Source: Fremontodendron californicum (taxonomy: Eukaryota > Streptophyta > Magnoliopsida > Malvales > Malvaceae). From it: 64,000 bases of DNA. Below are positions 20,830 through 34,250 of this stretch, one piece after another (the first letter of the stretch is position 1; each line of letters starts with the position of its first letter). The DNA is taken from the NCBI GenBank assembly GCA_030761205.1, contig JAULJL010000010.1, positions 563,001 through 627,000 on the forward strand, written 5' to 3'. Both the position numbers and the translations under genes were made by a program. The notes under the pieces are model-generated. The model had not been told where the DNA came from. It searched no databases and was given only the letters and a program-made list of their open reading frames with translations.

Positions 20830-23800
20830 TCACAAGGACTCTGGACTTGTAGAGGGCCTAATTCTAGAAGGCATTCTTCTTGTTGGTTCTTGAAATCGAC
20901 CACCAAACTTGTTACTATAGCTATTCTTAGGTGTGATTGACATTTTCTTCAATGCACAATCAAATTCATCAAGATCAAGACCTTGCTCATCAAAGCTCTT
21001 GGCAACCCCATCATCATCATTCATAATATCCTCATTTTCATTTACAAAATCCTGAATCAAATCATCATCACTGCTGCCACCATCATTGTCCTCATCATAA
21101 GCATCATCATATGTTGGTTTTACCATTGACCAGAAGACAAACATTGGACGGATGAAACTTCATTTTTTTTGGATTTATGAGGGACGAAAGAAAAACAAAA
21201 ATAGCACTTTTGTCAGCAAAGCAAAAGAAAGCAAAGATTCACTCATGTACTCGGTATATATTTTCGTTTCAAAAAATGCAGGGATTGGTAAGTCCACCAA
21301 TTCCAGATACCAGATACATGATGATAGACCATCATTTGCTTAAGACTAAATAATTCACAAATGAAAGAATGCGAACCAACCTGTCACATCTTTTCAGCAA
21401 GCATGGGTCAAAAGGAAAGAATGTGTCAAGCCTTTCAAGGCCACCAAATGCCCTTGAAAGTTCTGACTCTAGCAGCCCATCAAAAATGAATGTTTTGCAC
21501 ACAGTAAAGAGAGAAGCTGCTTTTGCCTGTCGCAGAAACTCCTCCACTACAGATGGAAGGCATACCTGTTCATGATACATTATTGGGATTAGACTGGAAA
21601 ATTTCATCAATATTTGAGATGGATTTAGGCCTGTTCATATGATATAAAAGAAATAATTAACATAAACGCCTACCATTATGAAATTTAAGGTCAAGCAACA
21701 CTGCAACAAAACAATTCCTTACCTTCAAAGGATTCAATTTATGCTTTAAGATTTGTTCCAGTGGCATGAGAAGCTGTAACTTCAAGCGCGGAACATCCAG
21801 AAAAACTTTCATACGAAAGCAGAGAACATACATAATGGCCTGCGACAGACAGGTTAGGATAAATTCAGCTTTCCTAACAATGAAGCAATGCAATCCAATT
21901 GCAAGTAATATCTAACAATTCTTTTTTTTTTTCTCAAAACAAATTTTTATAACTGCCACAATTTCTTAGCATCTGTTGTTTCCAATGAAGTATAAACCTT
22001 CAAGAGTTAGAATATCAACCTGGCATCCAGAATAGAAAACTCGATGTGCATTTGGATTTATATCACCATGGGTTTTGCAGTATTCCAAGCACCAATCCAC
22101 CAACCTAAATTTCATAAGAGTAAGATATACAACATTAGCAATGAACATCCACATTTTCATTCACACCATCTAATTTGTTATAACAGTGGTAGAAGTCAAT
22201 TAAAGAAAATGGATCTCCAGGATTATGATGTAGAACCTTTTTAGCATGCTAGAAATAAATGAGGCTGACAGAAACTTTGCTCGAGATAAATAGCTAGCAA
22301 GATAGGCCACAGCACTCATCCTGCATAAAACAGAAATTAATTAGCATAAGAAATGATGCCCCCACCCATGTTTTTAGCCTCTATTATATATACTTTAACA
22401 GTTTTAACTTTATGCAGTTCCAATCCTACATTCTGTCCAGAGCACAGAAAAAACGAGGGAGAAAGGGATGAGGGACTTTCTTTTTCTTAAGTTTCAAACC
22501 AAGCAGTAGACTGCTAATCTAGGAAAAGAAAACATATATGGAAACAGGCTTCTATTTTTCAGGCAACAAGATGACAATGTCTCATTGATTTCCAGTTGAT
22601 CGAGAGACATGTAAAATAGGTTTTATTTTCTCGGTAACATGTATAGGCTTTCCAAGCGCCCACCAAAAATCTAGAGACTTTCCTTGCTCTGTGGGCACCT
22701 GAAATTCCTGGAAGGGCACAAACAATAAAAGACTATTTAACTTAGAAACTGGCAGAGGCAGACTAATCTAACGTTCCATTTTTACTTTGTTAGACATGAC
22801 ACGTGGCAACATGTCAGACAATGTCTGAAAGAACACAAAATCATGCCACATAATGTGCTGCTCAATGTCAGTACTTCACATTTTAAAGTGCGCTGGAACA
22901 AGGTACCAGTTGTCCAACCCCATATAAATAATGCAGGAAGCCTAATACACACAGAGAGAGAAAACAAAACAAAACAAAAAAGGAAGAAGTATAGTAGAAT
23001 ACATGATTGAAATTGTAGGTATATTTAAAATTCAAAAGAATATATGCCCACAACTCAAAAGGCAAAGCTAATATTCATTAAATCTTTCAGATAATACGAA
23101 AATTACCTGGTTGGTTGGGGGTGTGAGTCTTGAACAAATAAATCTGCCAAGATTGTGGCAAATCTCATACCACAGTTTTCAGGATCTAATGCACAAGCAT
23201 AGAATATAACAAACTGCAAACATTAGGTAAAAAAACTCAGATGAATTACTAGACAAGTCATGCAGGTCTTAATGCTGGTATTAAGAAAATAAACAAATAA
23301 ATAGTAATATGATGTTCATCAAGAATTAGCAACAGAAATTTCAAGAAACAAAAATAACGTAAACAGCTAGATGACGACAATATGAGCATTACCTGAGCAA
23401 ATTTTGACTTGTAGGCACTCATCACTGTTATCTGAAATGACTGGAGAAGAGTTTCAAATACCTATAACAGCAATTAAAGATTGGGTTAAGGGATGCAGGG
23501 GGAGGGGGGAGATGAAAAGATTAACTTCACAAAATACCTTAGCTAAGCGGCCAGCCCTTTCACAAGATTCAAGATGTTCAAAGGTTAAAACCAGTAGGTT
23601 ATCTAACAGTTCAGCAATGCTGTTTCCAACCAGACTCTTACGACTTAATCGAAACTGCAAATTGAACTCTGCATCAGTTTTACATCATGATCATCATAAA
23701 TTGGTTACTAGAGTTTTAGTAAAATATTAACTTGCAAAGGATGACCAATAATTCATCAACGATCACCTTTGGACATCACATGCAGACTAAAAACCAAAAA

Positions 23801-25521
23801 CATGTTGAATATACCTCTCCAATGTCTGGCTCAGCACTTTCCACAATGTCATCCATATCTTCTAGCTCCATCTCAAATATGCCTTTACTAAAGTCATCTT
23901 GTAAAATGGCATCCCATCCAATCTCCACCTATAAGAAACTCCAATACATTCATCATGACATTATGACATACAAAGCCAAAAAAATTTCTTCAGTGCAAAA
24001 TTCCAAGGAAACTTCAGTTTACTTACATCTAGTTCTATCAGCCGGTCCACCACAGCCATAAGCACTGTGCTTCCAACAAGTTCTCCAATTTCACCACTCT
24101 CCAATTTTAACATGTTCTCCACATAAATCACAATTGCCTACGAGGACAAGTGGATAAGCTTCAGATCCAATTGTCTAACAAATTTCAATAATAAAAGAAG
24201 GCAGTGGCAGGCACCAAAGCAACAGAACGTATTATATAATTGTATAGGAAATTGCATTTAGGAACTTCACCAAAACAGACATCTAATAGTGGAACAATGG
24301 TATCTTACACCCTCATCCAGCTAGGGACTAAAATTGATTGCACAAACATAAGGCATAATAGCATGGCCTTTCCAAGACAGTATGGCATAATAGCTAGGGA
24401 CTAAAATTGATTGCATAAACATAAGGCATAATAGCATGGACTTTTCAAGACAGTAACATACTACAATCAGAACATCAAAAGATATCTGAATTCAATAATA
24501 AAAGGCAAATTTCGATAAAATCTGAATTCCCTATTGAGAAAATTCAACTTACTCGGTCCTTATGATAAATTGTTGGCATTCCTTGGAGAACTATGGTCAA
24601 TAATCTCAAGGGGGCAAGAGGAACATAATCAGCAATCTTTATAAAAGCTGCATGCACCCGAGAAAGAACTTGGCCCTTCCTCTCAAGACCACGTGGCAGT
24701 TTTAGTTTATCTAAGAAATAAGGTGGTGGGGTAAAATTGCTGACAAGCATACCCAGACATAAATCAAGATATTTTCCATTTGAAATAGCCTGCAATGCAA
24801 TGGAAAATAATTTTAAAGAAGAAGGTCAAGTAGGAAATTATAAAAACGAGGCGTGGGGGGGGATAAGCTGCACGTACGAGGGACACAATGAGTTCGGCTA
24901 ATGCATCTGCGACATGAGGCCCATAGTTCCACATGCTCATACTAAAAATCTGGAAAGAAAAAAAAAAGGCAAGGAACAAGTAAATAGGGGGAACACAGTA
25001 AAGAAGGTAAGGTGAAAAAGGAAAAGAAAAAAGACAACTTACAGCAGAAAGAAGGGAGTCATGAAGAGTAATGTCTATAGAAGATACTGCCCCAGCTAGG
25101 GCCTTCAAAGTAGTCTGTGATGCATAATTATTCATAAAAGAGAAGCGAGAAATAAGCTTAGATACCTCAGAAAGGGTGGTGTGTAGTGTAATAATAAAAA
25201 TGAATGAATAGAAAGACACCTCAAGTAAGGCGACCTCATCAGGGGCAAGATGTTTGGAATGGTGCATGACCCCAACAAGCTGGTTGTAACTGTTGCTATC
25301 ACCCTGAAAAAATAATCCAACCTATAAAGCAGTTGAATTGAAAAACAATATATATAGATATAGATATAGATAGATAGATAGAGAGAAAGACTGCGTGTTT
25401 GAGCGCTTACGGATAGGACGGAGGTGAGCGCATCCTTGACATGAGAAACTATTTCTGAATCAGAGAAATTGAGGACGTCGTCTTCCTCCATCTCCGGGTA
25501 TTTTGGCAATTCCAGTCCCAT
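20830..25521 (-). CDS. RRN3: RNA polymerase I-specific transcription initiation factor RRN3 (TIF-IA)
   Basis: Fifteen coding exons in transcription order: 25521-25411, 25303-25220, 25114-25043, 24949-24878, 24789-24553, 24137-24027, 23928-23815, 23654-23538, 23461-23393, 23213-23107, 22320-22237, 22104-22020, 21839-21723, 21565-21381, 21157-20830. All join in phase to 630 aa. RRN3 bridges Pol I to promoter-bound factors so that rDNA transcription can start. Family hallmarks are the HEAT-like helical body, with YDxLV-like YNQLVGVMHHSKHLAPDEVA, FVQDSHPQPTR near 370, the LVDWCLEYC block and a C-terminal FDPCLLKRCDSFIRPMFVFW. Residues 539-572 form an acidic tract rich in Asp and Glu. The start is the ATG at 25521; upstream a GTGAGT donor (25638/25637) and a TAG acceptor suggest a 5'-UTR intron. 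All exons are intact. Confidence 0.93.
24319..24460. repeat. 73-bp tandem duplication within RRN3 intron 5
   Basis: AGCTAGGGACTAAAATTGAT starts at 24319 and again at 24392, with the following bases repeated at a period of 73 and only a few mismatches. It lies in the intron between exons 24789-24553 and 24137-24027. Confidence 0.8.
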
Positions 25522-25535
25522 GCTTTTTTTAGGTT

Positions 25536-25637
25536 CTACCAAACATGATTATTAAGATTAATGAATGGGTTAAATAAAATCATATTATATATATATATAT
25601 ATGTTTGCTGATAACAAAAATAAAATCAGATACTCAC
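25536..25637 (-). other. Probable 5'-UTR intron of RRN3
   Basis: On the minus strand TTTCT is followed by GTGAGTATCT, and GTTTGGTAG lies just before AACCTAAAAAAAGCATGG. The enclosed 102 bp include a (TA)n run. The exon upstream of it is rich in GAAGAC repeats (25775-25804). Confidence 0.45.
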
Positions 25638-25639
25638 AG

Positions 25640-28600
25640 AAAATTAAGGATCAGCTGCCTCAGCCTGCGTTATCTGCTCTGCTCTTCTTTTCTTTTCTTT
25701 TCTACCAAATAGGTGAAAGCAGAAGAGATCTGATAGGTAGATAGATAGAAAGAGAGAAAGGGCCTTTCGTCTTCGTTCTTCGTCTTCGTCTTCGTCTTCG
25801 TCTTTTGCTGTAGCAGCAGCTGTTCTAAGTTTGGAAGAGACAGAGAGAGTCGGCGAACCAGGGTTTCCCAAACCCTCGCTCTCCTTTTAACTCTTTATAT
25901 ATACTATCTATAATAAGATTTCTAGGTACACAGCAACATAGGCATATTGACGGGATTTTGAAGATGTTAAGGGTGTTTTAGTCTTTTTCTTGTACATATC
26001 CATAGCTATTTTAGGTTAATTAATGTATTCACCTGTTATTTATCCCAAAAAAAATTTGAATAAGCAGTAATTTCATTATTCATGATGCTGTAAAAGTGCA
26101 AAACACTGCGATGAATTTAAATAATAATATAAATTATATTAATAAAGTTTTTTAAAAAAATTTAAATTAAAAACAAAAAAAAAAATAGAAAGGAAAAGAC
26201 TTGAGACATGTGATTGCGTTATTTTTATTTTTGCACTTAGCTGATAAAAAAAAAAGGAAAAAATATGACTATATAATAATAGAAAAAAATGTGGTGGACC
26301 ATAAAACTCTAATGAAAAATAAATAGGTGATTTCATTCACACCAAATAAATAAATAAAATAAATAGGTGTAGAGAAAATCTCCAACGTGCCACATCATGA
26401 GATCTAAATGGATTGCCACGGCGCATTGAGAAAAAAAATGCCCAAATCGTGCCGTGGGTTTGATGGATACATATGAACCCTAAATCCTTTGATAAAAAAA
26501 TAAAACAAAAGATGAATGACACCTTTAGGAAAGAACAAGACAATCTCACTTCTATTTACGCATTTCTTTTTACTTGTTTGTTCCGAGTTGTTTCGTCTTT
26601 GAATTGAAGCTAGCTTTTTATTCTGCTTTTGTTCTGCTCTTATGTAAGTACCTATTCATTCGCTCTTCTTTACTATCTAAATCTTAATCTCTCTATTTTT
26701 ATTTAGTCTTATTCTTTACTTTTTTCTTTTTATAAATGTATCTTGCTGGATTTTTATACTTTTTTCTGGCATTAAAAATCAGGCATACATAAATTTTTTT
26801 TGTCTCTTTCCTGTTAATTTTCATTATATTCATGAATACCCGGTTCGTAAAAAGCGTCAGATTTCTGTTCGGTTGCTTTGAAATAGCGAGACTATAACAA
26901 GAAGTTAATTCTTTTAGTTCTATTTTGTCTCTGGTTTAGCTCAAAGAGATCGTTCTTATATAGGATATTGATGTTTAAAATGAAACAAAATTATTATTTT
27001 TAATTTTGCACCTGTTTTATGTTAAACCCTTCGTCCTAAGACTTTACAAAAAAATTTGTTATTTTCTTCTCTCTTTTTTCCCCAAAAGATTTTGTCTTTA
27101 GATATGCTAATGAAAACGGGTTTTTTCCCCGTTTCAGATAGGTGGGTTCTGTTTTTGAATCTGCGCCCATTCCGTGCTTTGTTAATGTCGTTTTTTTTTA
27201 ATCTTCAAATGTTCTGATACTTGGAGATAGTTGGCCAACTTTTGCTTACAAAGTTTAACTCTCAATTTTTGACTTTATCTTTCCATATGCACCTTTGACT
27301 ATTATACCATATGTAATTCTATTATGTTGCCTTTTCCATTTAAGTTTATATATTATCGGGTGCTTTTCTGTTTAGTGGGCGATTATAAAGATATAAAATA
27401 GTTTTGAGGAAAATGTAATTCATTACTCTGAGCTGAAGAAGAACAAGAAAAATGCATAGAAAATGTCATCTATAGTGGACATTGGCCAGTTGGTTGCTTG
27501 TGTACTTGTTTCTGATTGCTCTCACTACATTCTTTTGAAACAGGGAGAGTTGTTTGTGAGATGTCATCTATAGTGTACTTTGTTGCTGTCACTTATGTGA
27601 AATTAATTGCATGTTATATGTGAGACAACAAACTTGTTCTACTAGGGCAAGTTGCTCGCAGCTTTGGATTAAGTTGTACAAAGAATGTATTAGCTATACC
27701 TGAACCCATGCTTGAATGTTTTTCCCTGCGGGAAGGACATATTGGTTTTTATTTCATTAAATCTTTGTATGCCTTATAAGTAAATATAGAACACCTTTGA
27801 CGAGTTAAATGGTTGAAACTTAAATCATAAGTATCCATGGGTTTACAGTTTACCCGTTATGTAGTTAGTTTATTATAATCATTATTCTGTTCATGTTCTG
27901 TGCACGATGAAGCTTCTGCGGGTTTTAATGTGCTCTACAAGGAAACTTTGGATGTTTGTCTTGTTTCCTTATAACTTGGCAACTAACTTTTGCTATTCTG
28001 AACATTTAGTGGATTGATTCAGGCTCATCTAGTTTTACTCTTTATCTTCTAAGTTTATATAGCTAGTCCCATGTATATTTCCCATAGCTCATTGTAATTT
28101 GAAGAACAAGTTGTTAGTTTGCTGAACTTATTCTTTCCACCTTAACGGCTTGGACTAGAGGAACAGGTAAAGACAGTGGTGAAAGCTCTAAAGGAGTGGT
28201 AACAACAGTAGTTAGTACTTTTTCTGAGCTAGCTCTATCCAATGTCATTACAGCTAGAGTAAGACGTAAAGACTGCCACGTGGGTACTCAACAAAGCATG
28301 ACTTAAGGTTGAAATTTATTTTGGTTGTGCTGGTATTCTAAATTGTATCAAAATAACTTGCCAAGTCTTTGCTTTTGTCTATCTGGATGGTAATAGATAG
28401 CTCGGCTTATTGTTTGATTAGCAAAGAAATTTCTTGTGTAATGACATTAACGTGGTATATTTTGGTATTTGACTTTTTACTATGATTCTCATTCTTGTGT
28501 TTAATATTCATGCTACTTGAAATTTTATTGGACATTGTTCTACTGGATTTTTATTTTGTTTGAAATCTAATTTCCCCTTTTTATTTGTGTAGATAGAGTT

Positions 28601-29218
28601 TTTCTTTTTTCTCCCTTTTTGAGGTAAACTAGTGTTCTTTTTTTAATGCATAGATTCTGTGCATATTTTATGCTTTAATATACAAGTTTATAAGTATTCA
28701 AAAGGTTGGTCCTACAAAGGATATCTTTGGACTTTCATTAACTTCTTTTATGTTGCATCAGCTTTTTCAAACTGAAATTTAACTCCGTAATTTTTTTAAG
28801 AGATTTTAGGGGGGTAATACGGTATTATTCAAAGTATTGGGGGGTAAGAGGAATTTCTTATGAACCTCAGGGCAGTCAGAATCATTTTTCTAAAAGAATA
28901 AGGGAAAAAAAGAAAGAAACAACTTCATTGGTCATCGTTTCAGCGGATTCCAACATAGTACATCTACATTCATTCTGATTTTGGTTTCTCATTTCTGAGT
29001 TTTGACATCTGATTCGATGGTAAATTAAAATTACCACTTTGAGTTGAGTTGGCATTTGGCATTGCGCACATTTAGTTTTCTTCAAATTAAAACTAGTAGT
29101 ACTAATAATAATGGAAAGGCCAAACCAAAGGCAGATGATTGAGATTCGAGATTTAAGATTGAGAGTGTGAAATTTTTAAATTAGGGTTTGTTATGTATAA
29201 CTCTTATATGCACAGCAG
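25640..29218. other. Divergent interval between RRN3 and the AAGAB-like gene
   Basis: About 25640-25900 is the RRN3 leader and promoter. 25900-26550 is AT-rich. 26560-28900 is T-rich like a plant intron or leader, with a GTAAGTACC donor-like site at 26644 and a GAAACAG acceptor-like site at 27542, but no frame worth translating. 29060-29218 looks like the AAGAB promoter and leader (TTAGGGTTTG near 29182). No coding gene is visible. Confidence 0.4.
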
Positions 29219-31529
29219 ATGGAAGAAAACAAGGAAGGATCCATAAAAATGGAAGGCTGGAATGAGACTGGGAAGCGACCCTCCATTTTCGTCATCGGAT
29301 GTCCCAATGTTGGCAAGCGCACCCTGATCTCCCGTAACCATCCTTTCCTCTTACTATTCGATTGTTCTTTATTATTATTGTTTTTTTTTTTAACTAAAAA
29401 TTAAAAATCTCTCAAATACTACTAATTATTATTGTGTTGGATGGAATGCTTAATCTGAAAATCATGAGTCATGGGTTGCTATGCTTTTATTAAAAGTTTA
29501 GGTATTTTTGACAAATTTTATTAAAAAAGAAACGAAAAACAATGCAGGACTTGCCTCTGTGGAGTTTGAGGAAGATGAAGATGGCTCCCAAGTGGTTGTC
29601 CATGGGTCTGTATGCCCTCTCTCTACTCACTTTTAAAATGTTTGTTTGTATTAATTAAATTATACAATACATGGTTTTTTTCTTTTTTGTTGAGTAAATA
29701 AAACTAAACTCTGATGACTGATAACTCAACCACAGCTGGACTATCAATACCAAATACTACACTGCTGATGTTTCTGTGTGTATGGCTCATCTTCAAGATG
29801 GATTTTCAGTTCGAACCCTCCCTATTTTTAACCGTTCAACTGCCTTGCTGATGGTTTTTGACATGTCTCATGTAATCATCTTACTTTTTCCCAATTCTTG
29901 TTCACTTCCTTCTATTTCTGTTGCAATAACTTCTGCCTTTTCGCAACATATTTATAACTAGAGTATTACTTCTATATAAATGAGTATATATGTAGTTCTA
30001 TACCCTCACCTTCCCTTTTGCCTTTTTTTTTTTTCTCTCTCTCTCTTGCAGTTATCAACTTTTGCTGCACTTCAGGATTGGGTATCTCATACTGATATTC
30101 GAAACTTTGAGATTTTGCTCTGCATCGGAAACAAAGTGGATAGAATTCCAGGTCATCCTGTCCATGCTGAATACACAGAACGCCTACTCAAACTTGCTGA
30201 TTCCTCCACTAATCCTTCTTCTGACTTCACTCAATATGGAATTTCTGAAGCTGAAGGAAGCAGTTTATTGGGAGATGAAGACCCATCCTCCAACATTCGC
30301 AGGAAATGCTTGGAATGGTGCATTGACCACAACATTGAGTTCCTTGAAGCTTGTGCTTCTAATGCTGATTTTGACAAATGTGAGCCCATCTTTAGCTTCT
30401 GCTTCATCATATCCCTCTTTACTTTGTTGCTACGCTGCCTAATGCCTATAAACTGAATTAGTAATATGGAATAACATGCTTCAATGCCAAATTTCCAATA
30501 TACAATCATGATAAATTGTAATAACCATGACATCCTAATGTAGTCTGCCTACAAACAAATTAAAATGATGTGCACATGTATAACTGTGAGAAGTTTTACT
30601 TGAATAATATTCCTTTTGTTGGTGGGGAACTACTATAAAACAAAAAAGATATCTTCATCAAGTACTAAAAGTACAAGATATTTCTCCGCATGACCTAGTG
30701 CGTTTTAACTTTTCTTATGGAAAGAGTAGCAGTGGCGTGACAATCACAACTTACAAGTAATGAAAGCTAAATAAAGGTCATGTACAGGTTAATTCTTATC
30801 CTTATTTTTGGAATTAATGTGGAAAAAGAAACTGTTCCTGGCAGGTTTGTCGGTTGATGGTGATTTACAAGGAGTTGAACGTCTTTATGGTGCTCTTTCT
30901 GCTCATATGTGGCCCGGAATGGTTCTAAAATCTGGTGATAAGATAACTGAACCTTCGCTCCCCGAGAAAGAAGGTTATATGTGACATCTTGGTTTTTAAT
31001 AATAGTTCTTCCTGGTTAATTAAGTGCTAAATCTTTTTATTGTCCCTGTCCAGAGTCATCGGATGAAGAACCTGATTATGAATTTGACTATGAAGTGCTA
31101 TCTGCGGGTTCAGCTGAACCATGGGATGACACAGGTGAAGAATGGGTTTCAGCAAGTTCAGCTAACACAGTCCTGGATATAGGGAAATCAATTGATGAGG
31201 GAAATTCTGTTACAGAGTGTGTTCAAGGAAACATAACCAGATGCGAAAAGGAAAAGTTGCAGTCTTTTCCGACAGTTTCTGCTTCAGGGGAGAAGATTGA
31301 CAGAGTGGAACCCAATGCCGGAGAAGCTGGTCGAGCTTCAGCTTCAGAATTAGATGATGGCACACATTATGAATTTGAGGATTTGGAACAGTTGATGTCT
31401 GAGATAGGAAATATTCGCAGCAACTTGAGGTTAACTCCTGATTTTCAAAGGAGGGAGATGGCTGCCAAGCTGGCTATTAAAATGGCTGCCATGTTTGGAG
31501 GTGGCAGTGATGATGAAGAGGACATATGA
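29219..31529 (+). CDS. Alpha/gamma-adaptin-binding protein p34 (AAGAB)-like
   Basis: Six coding exons, 29219-29333, 29548-29605, 29736-29871, 30052-30379, 30845-30973 and 31054-31529, give 413 aa. Animal AAGAB is a cytosolic chaperone that holds clathrin adaptor subunits during AP-1/AP-2 assembly; the plant role is inferred from that. The N-terminal half is a Rab/GTPase-like fold: FVIGCPNVGKRTLIS (23-38) resembles a P-loop, followed by WTINTKYYTADV, LLMVFDMSH and IGNKVDRIPGH (128-138, NKxD-like). The second half has ESSDEEPDYEFDYEVL, a long Ser/Glu-rich linker, and a C-terminal helix (FEDLEQLMSEIGNIR ... LAIKMAAMFGG) as in the p34 C-terminal domain. The P-loop is not a fully canonical Walker A, which fits a pseudo-GTPase. 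The gene is convergent with the RING gene downstream. Confidence 0.88.
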
Positions 31530-31789
31530 GTGATTAATTAACATGGGTATTACTGTGTTATAAGAAGTTTCATAGTGATCATTCCTTAATCTCAATTCTT
31601 GATCAGAATTTTGGAAGATACTGGGCACGATCTTGTTGCAAGAAGGCTGAGTACTAACTGTCAATTTTTTGAAGTTGGAAACGGGAGGTAGGTATGACAG
31701 TTACAGAAAGCAGGATGGTTGTGGCATGCATGATGTCCGAATATTGACTGCCACTTTGCCCTGTCCTAGCTAGTTGGAAAAAAAGCATG

Positions 31790-31792
<3 letters not shown>

Positions 31793-31832
<40 letters not shown>
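31793..31832. repeat. (AT)20 microsatellite
   Basis: Forty bases of uninterrupted AT repeat, about 260 bp after the AAGAB-like stop codon. Confidence 0.95.
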
Positions 31833-31835
<3 letters not shown>

Positions 31836-32689
31836 ATGCTTGTGATTTAGCCAGGATTATTCTCATTCTGGGAATGGTGGGGGAGGGGAGATTAGGCAAA
31901 CAGCAAACTGGTTTCTTGCAATGAATGGGAAGCGTACGTGTGTGTGTGTGTGTGTACAATCATAAAACGACAATATTAATTTGACTGAACATTAAGGGTC
32001 GTATCTAAACTAATGGGCGGGAGTGGGGACAATACAAATCACAACTTCTTTTTAGTGCCCGTTTAATCATCCATAGCTGGAAGGAGAAACATCCATCGCC
32101 TCTCACTTTATTCAACTCACCTTTTATGAGCATGAGACGAGTACATTCTGGAAGGATAACCTCGTATGGATGGCGGGCCCTCGCCTGCACTACCATAAAA
32201 TTAGATGTAGATTAGATATTTACAAGATTTTTTTTTTTTTTTTGTGTTAGCATAATAATAATAATAATATTGTAAATCAATAAAATGAAATATTGTGGAA
32301 GACGATAAAAAAAAATTAGAATAAATTTTAAAAATTAAATACGGTGATAGATGGTGATGAAGAAGATAGAATATAATTAAGAACAGAGAAAAGTGTAATG
32401 GGTGGAATAATTTCAAGGAAAAATGTAAAAATATGCTTGAGATTAGTTATTAGGATTCAAAGGTGTATTCCAAAGGTCCAAAATGAAATTCTTAAAAAAT
32501 TTCATATTTGAATCTTCAAGCAAGACTCTCCAAGACATCTCGATAATAGAATAAATCCAAGAATCTTGCAACTTATTTGGAGGTTAGCTCCATTGCTCTT
32601 CATGTAGTGACATAACTTGCTAATTGCGTTACAAATTATTTTTGTCACGCTATGCTATATGTGTATATGACGCTCCGCTGGCTAGGGAG

Positions 32690-32880
32690 TGTTGAGAATC
32701 GGGGATTGGAGCAGTAGAGCATCAGAGGAGTGGAGCATTGGAACTCTAAAGCGTTGGGGTGTTAGAGCATTATAGCTAGAGAATTAGAGCATTAGAGCAC
32801 TGGAGTGCTAAAGTAATGAAACGCTAACATTGGAGTACCGGAGCACTAGAGTGCTAGAGTGTTGAAATGCTGTCGTTAAT
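32690..32880. repeat. Degenerate GAGCATTRGAGC minisatellite
   Basis: Words such as GAGCATTAGAGC, GAGCATTGGA and GAGCACTGGAGTGCTA recur every 8 to 20 bases, with drift between units. It lies upstream of a hAT-type MITE. No reading frame is maintained through it. Confidence 0.6.
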
Positions 32881-32971
32881 GAGTGTTGTCCACAAAAAGC
32901 ATTTTCTTTTAAAAGCATTGTTGTTAGAGAGAACACTGTCACTAAAGAATACTGTCATTAGGGAGCGTTAC

Positions 32972-33381
32972 TAGGGGTGTAACCGAGCTCTAAGAAGTTC
33001 GAGTTCGACTCAAAATTCAGTTCGAGTTCGATCGAATTTCATTTTTAAAGTTCGACTTCAATTCGAAATAAAAATCGAATTACTCGAACTCGCTTGATTA
33101 GGCTCGTTTATCTAGTAAAAAATGAGCTTGATTCTCACGTTCAACTTCAAACTCGATTATTTATGCTTGAGCTCAAGCTCAAATTGAAATTGAAATTGAA
33201 ATTTTTCAATACTAATTAAAAATAAAAAATATATATTAAAAACAAAAACTCGATTAGGTTTGCGAGCTACTTGAGTCAAGCATTAAGATACTTGAATTCG
33301 GCTTACTCGACTCGACAATTACCGAACTGAATTTGAGTTTTTTTCGAGCCAAACTTTAATAGCTTATCGTTTACACTCCTA
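32972..33381. mobile_element. hAT-type MITE, about 410 bp
   Basis: Ends TAGGGGTGTAAC and, on the other strand, TAGGAGTGTAAA. It is flanked by an 8-bp duplication with one mismatch: AGCGTTAC at 32964-32971 and AACGTTAC at 33382-33389. Inside are many GAGTTCGA / TCGAACTC words and a (AAATTG)n patch. No transposase is present. Confidence 0.78.
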
Positions 33382-34250
33382 AACGTTACCTAATCTAAGT
33401 TGTGTCCATTTGATATGCTAATAGCTAAAAACAAAAATGGATACTTTTCCAGTTGGTGTAGGATAAAGAGGCGGAGGCTTTCGGCCTTTCACTTCATCCG
33501 GAATAAGTCCACTTTATCTCTTGACTTGGCTTCATTTGATTGGATAAATGTGGATCCAGTTGTAAGAATTTATCTTTACAGTGTTGATTATTTGAAAAAG
33601 CAAGTGCACAGTGCAACATCTCCATAATTAAGAAATGGAAATACTAAAATAAGAAACTAAACAAAGATTTGTTTATTAGAGCTGTTAATGTTGTAGATGA
33701 TAGAGGTAATTAAACACATAAGATGAGATACAATTTTCTTGGTTCCAATTGTTGCAGCAGCACATGCTAGCTAATCCAAGTAAAGGGAAACGTGGCGGTT
33801 GGCACTTCGTAGCACCTTTTCAAACTCCTGAATTATTCGGGTTGAAAACTTTGTATTGCTCCTTTGGCCTTTACTCTTTACAAGCTTGCAAAGTAGGAAT
33901 CGATCACACTAGCTAGCTAGCACGAATAAAGTGATCCATATTCCATAGGCATAGCAGCTAGGAAACCTTTACACATAGAGTTGCCCTGCACTTCTTTTGT
34001 TTTTTGTTTTTGGACAACTCATCTCTATTTTTTTTTTCCTTCTGGTTCTGGTATATATTGCAGACTGCAATAACAATTTTTTTTTCTATTGAAATATTGA
34101 TGGTAGGCTGGCTGGCTGGTGCATTAAATTAAATACATTCGGGAAAAAAGATAAGTAGTACGTATCCACAGATATATACTATATATATATATTATACATC
34201 ATGTAAATAACCAAAGATTAATTTACATGGAGAGTAGGAAGAAAAAAAAA

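Noticed and set aside
25644..25871. 75-aa minus-strand frame in the RRN3 leader, considered as an upstream ORF or N-terminal extension
   Set aside because: It opens with a TTG codon, not ATG, and does not join the coding frame across the likely leader intron.
29219..31529. Calling the AAGAB-like gene a true small GTPase
   Set aside because: The P-loop lacks the normal GKS/T ending (it reads GKR), and the C-terminal half matches the p34 adaptin-binding layout.
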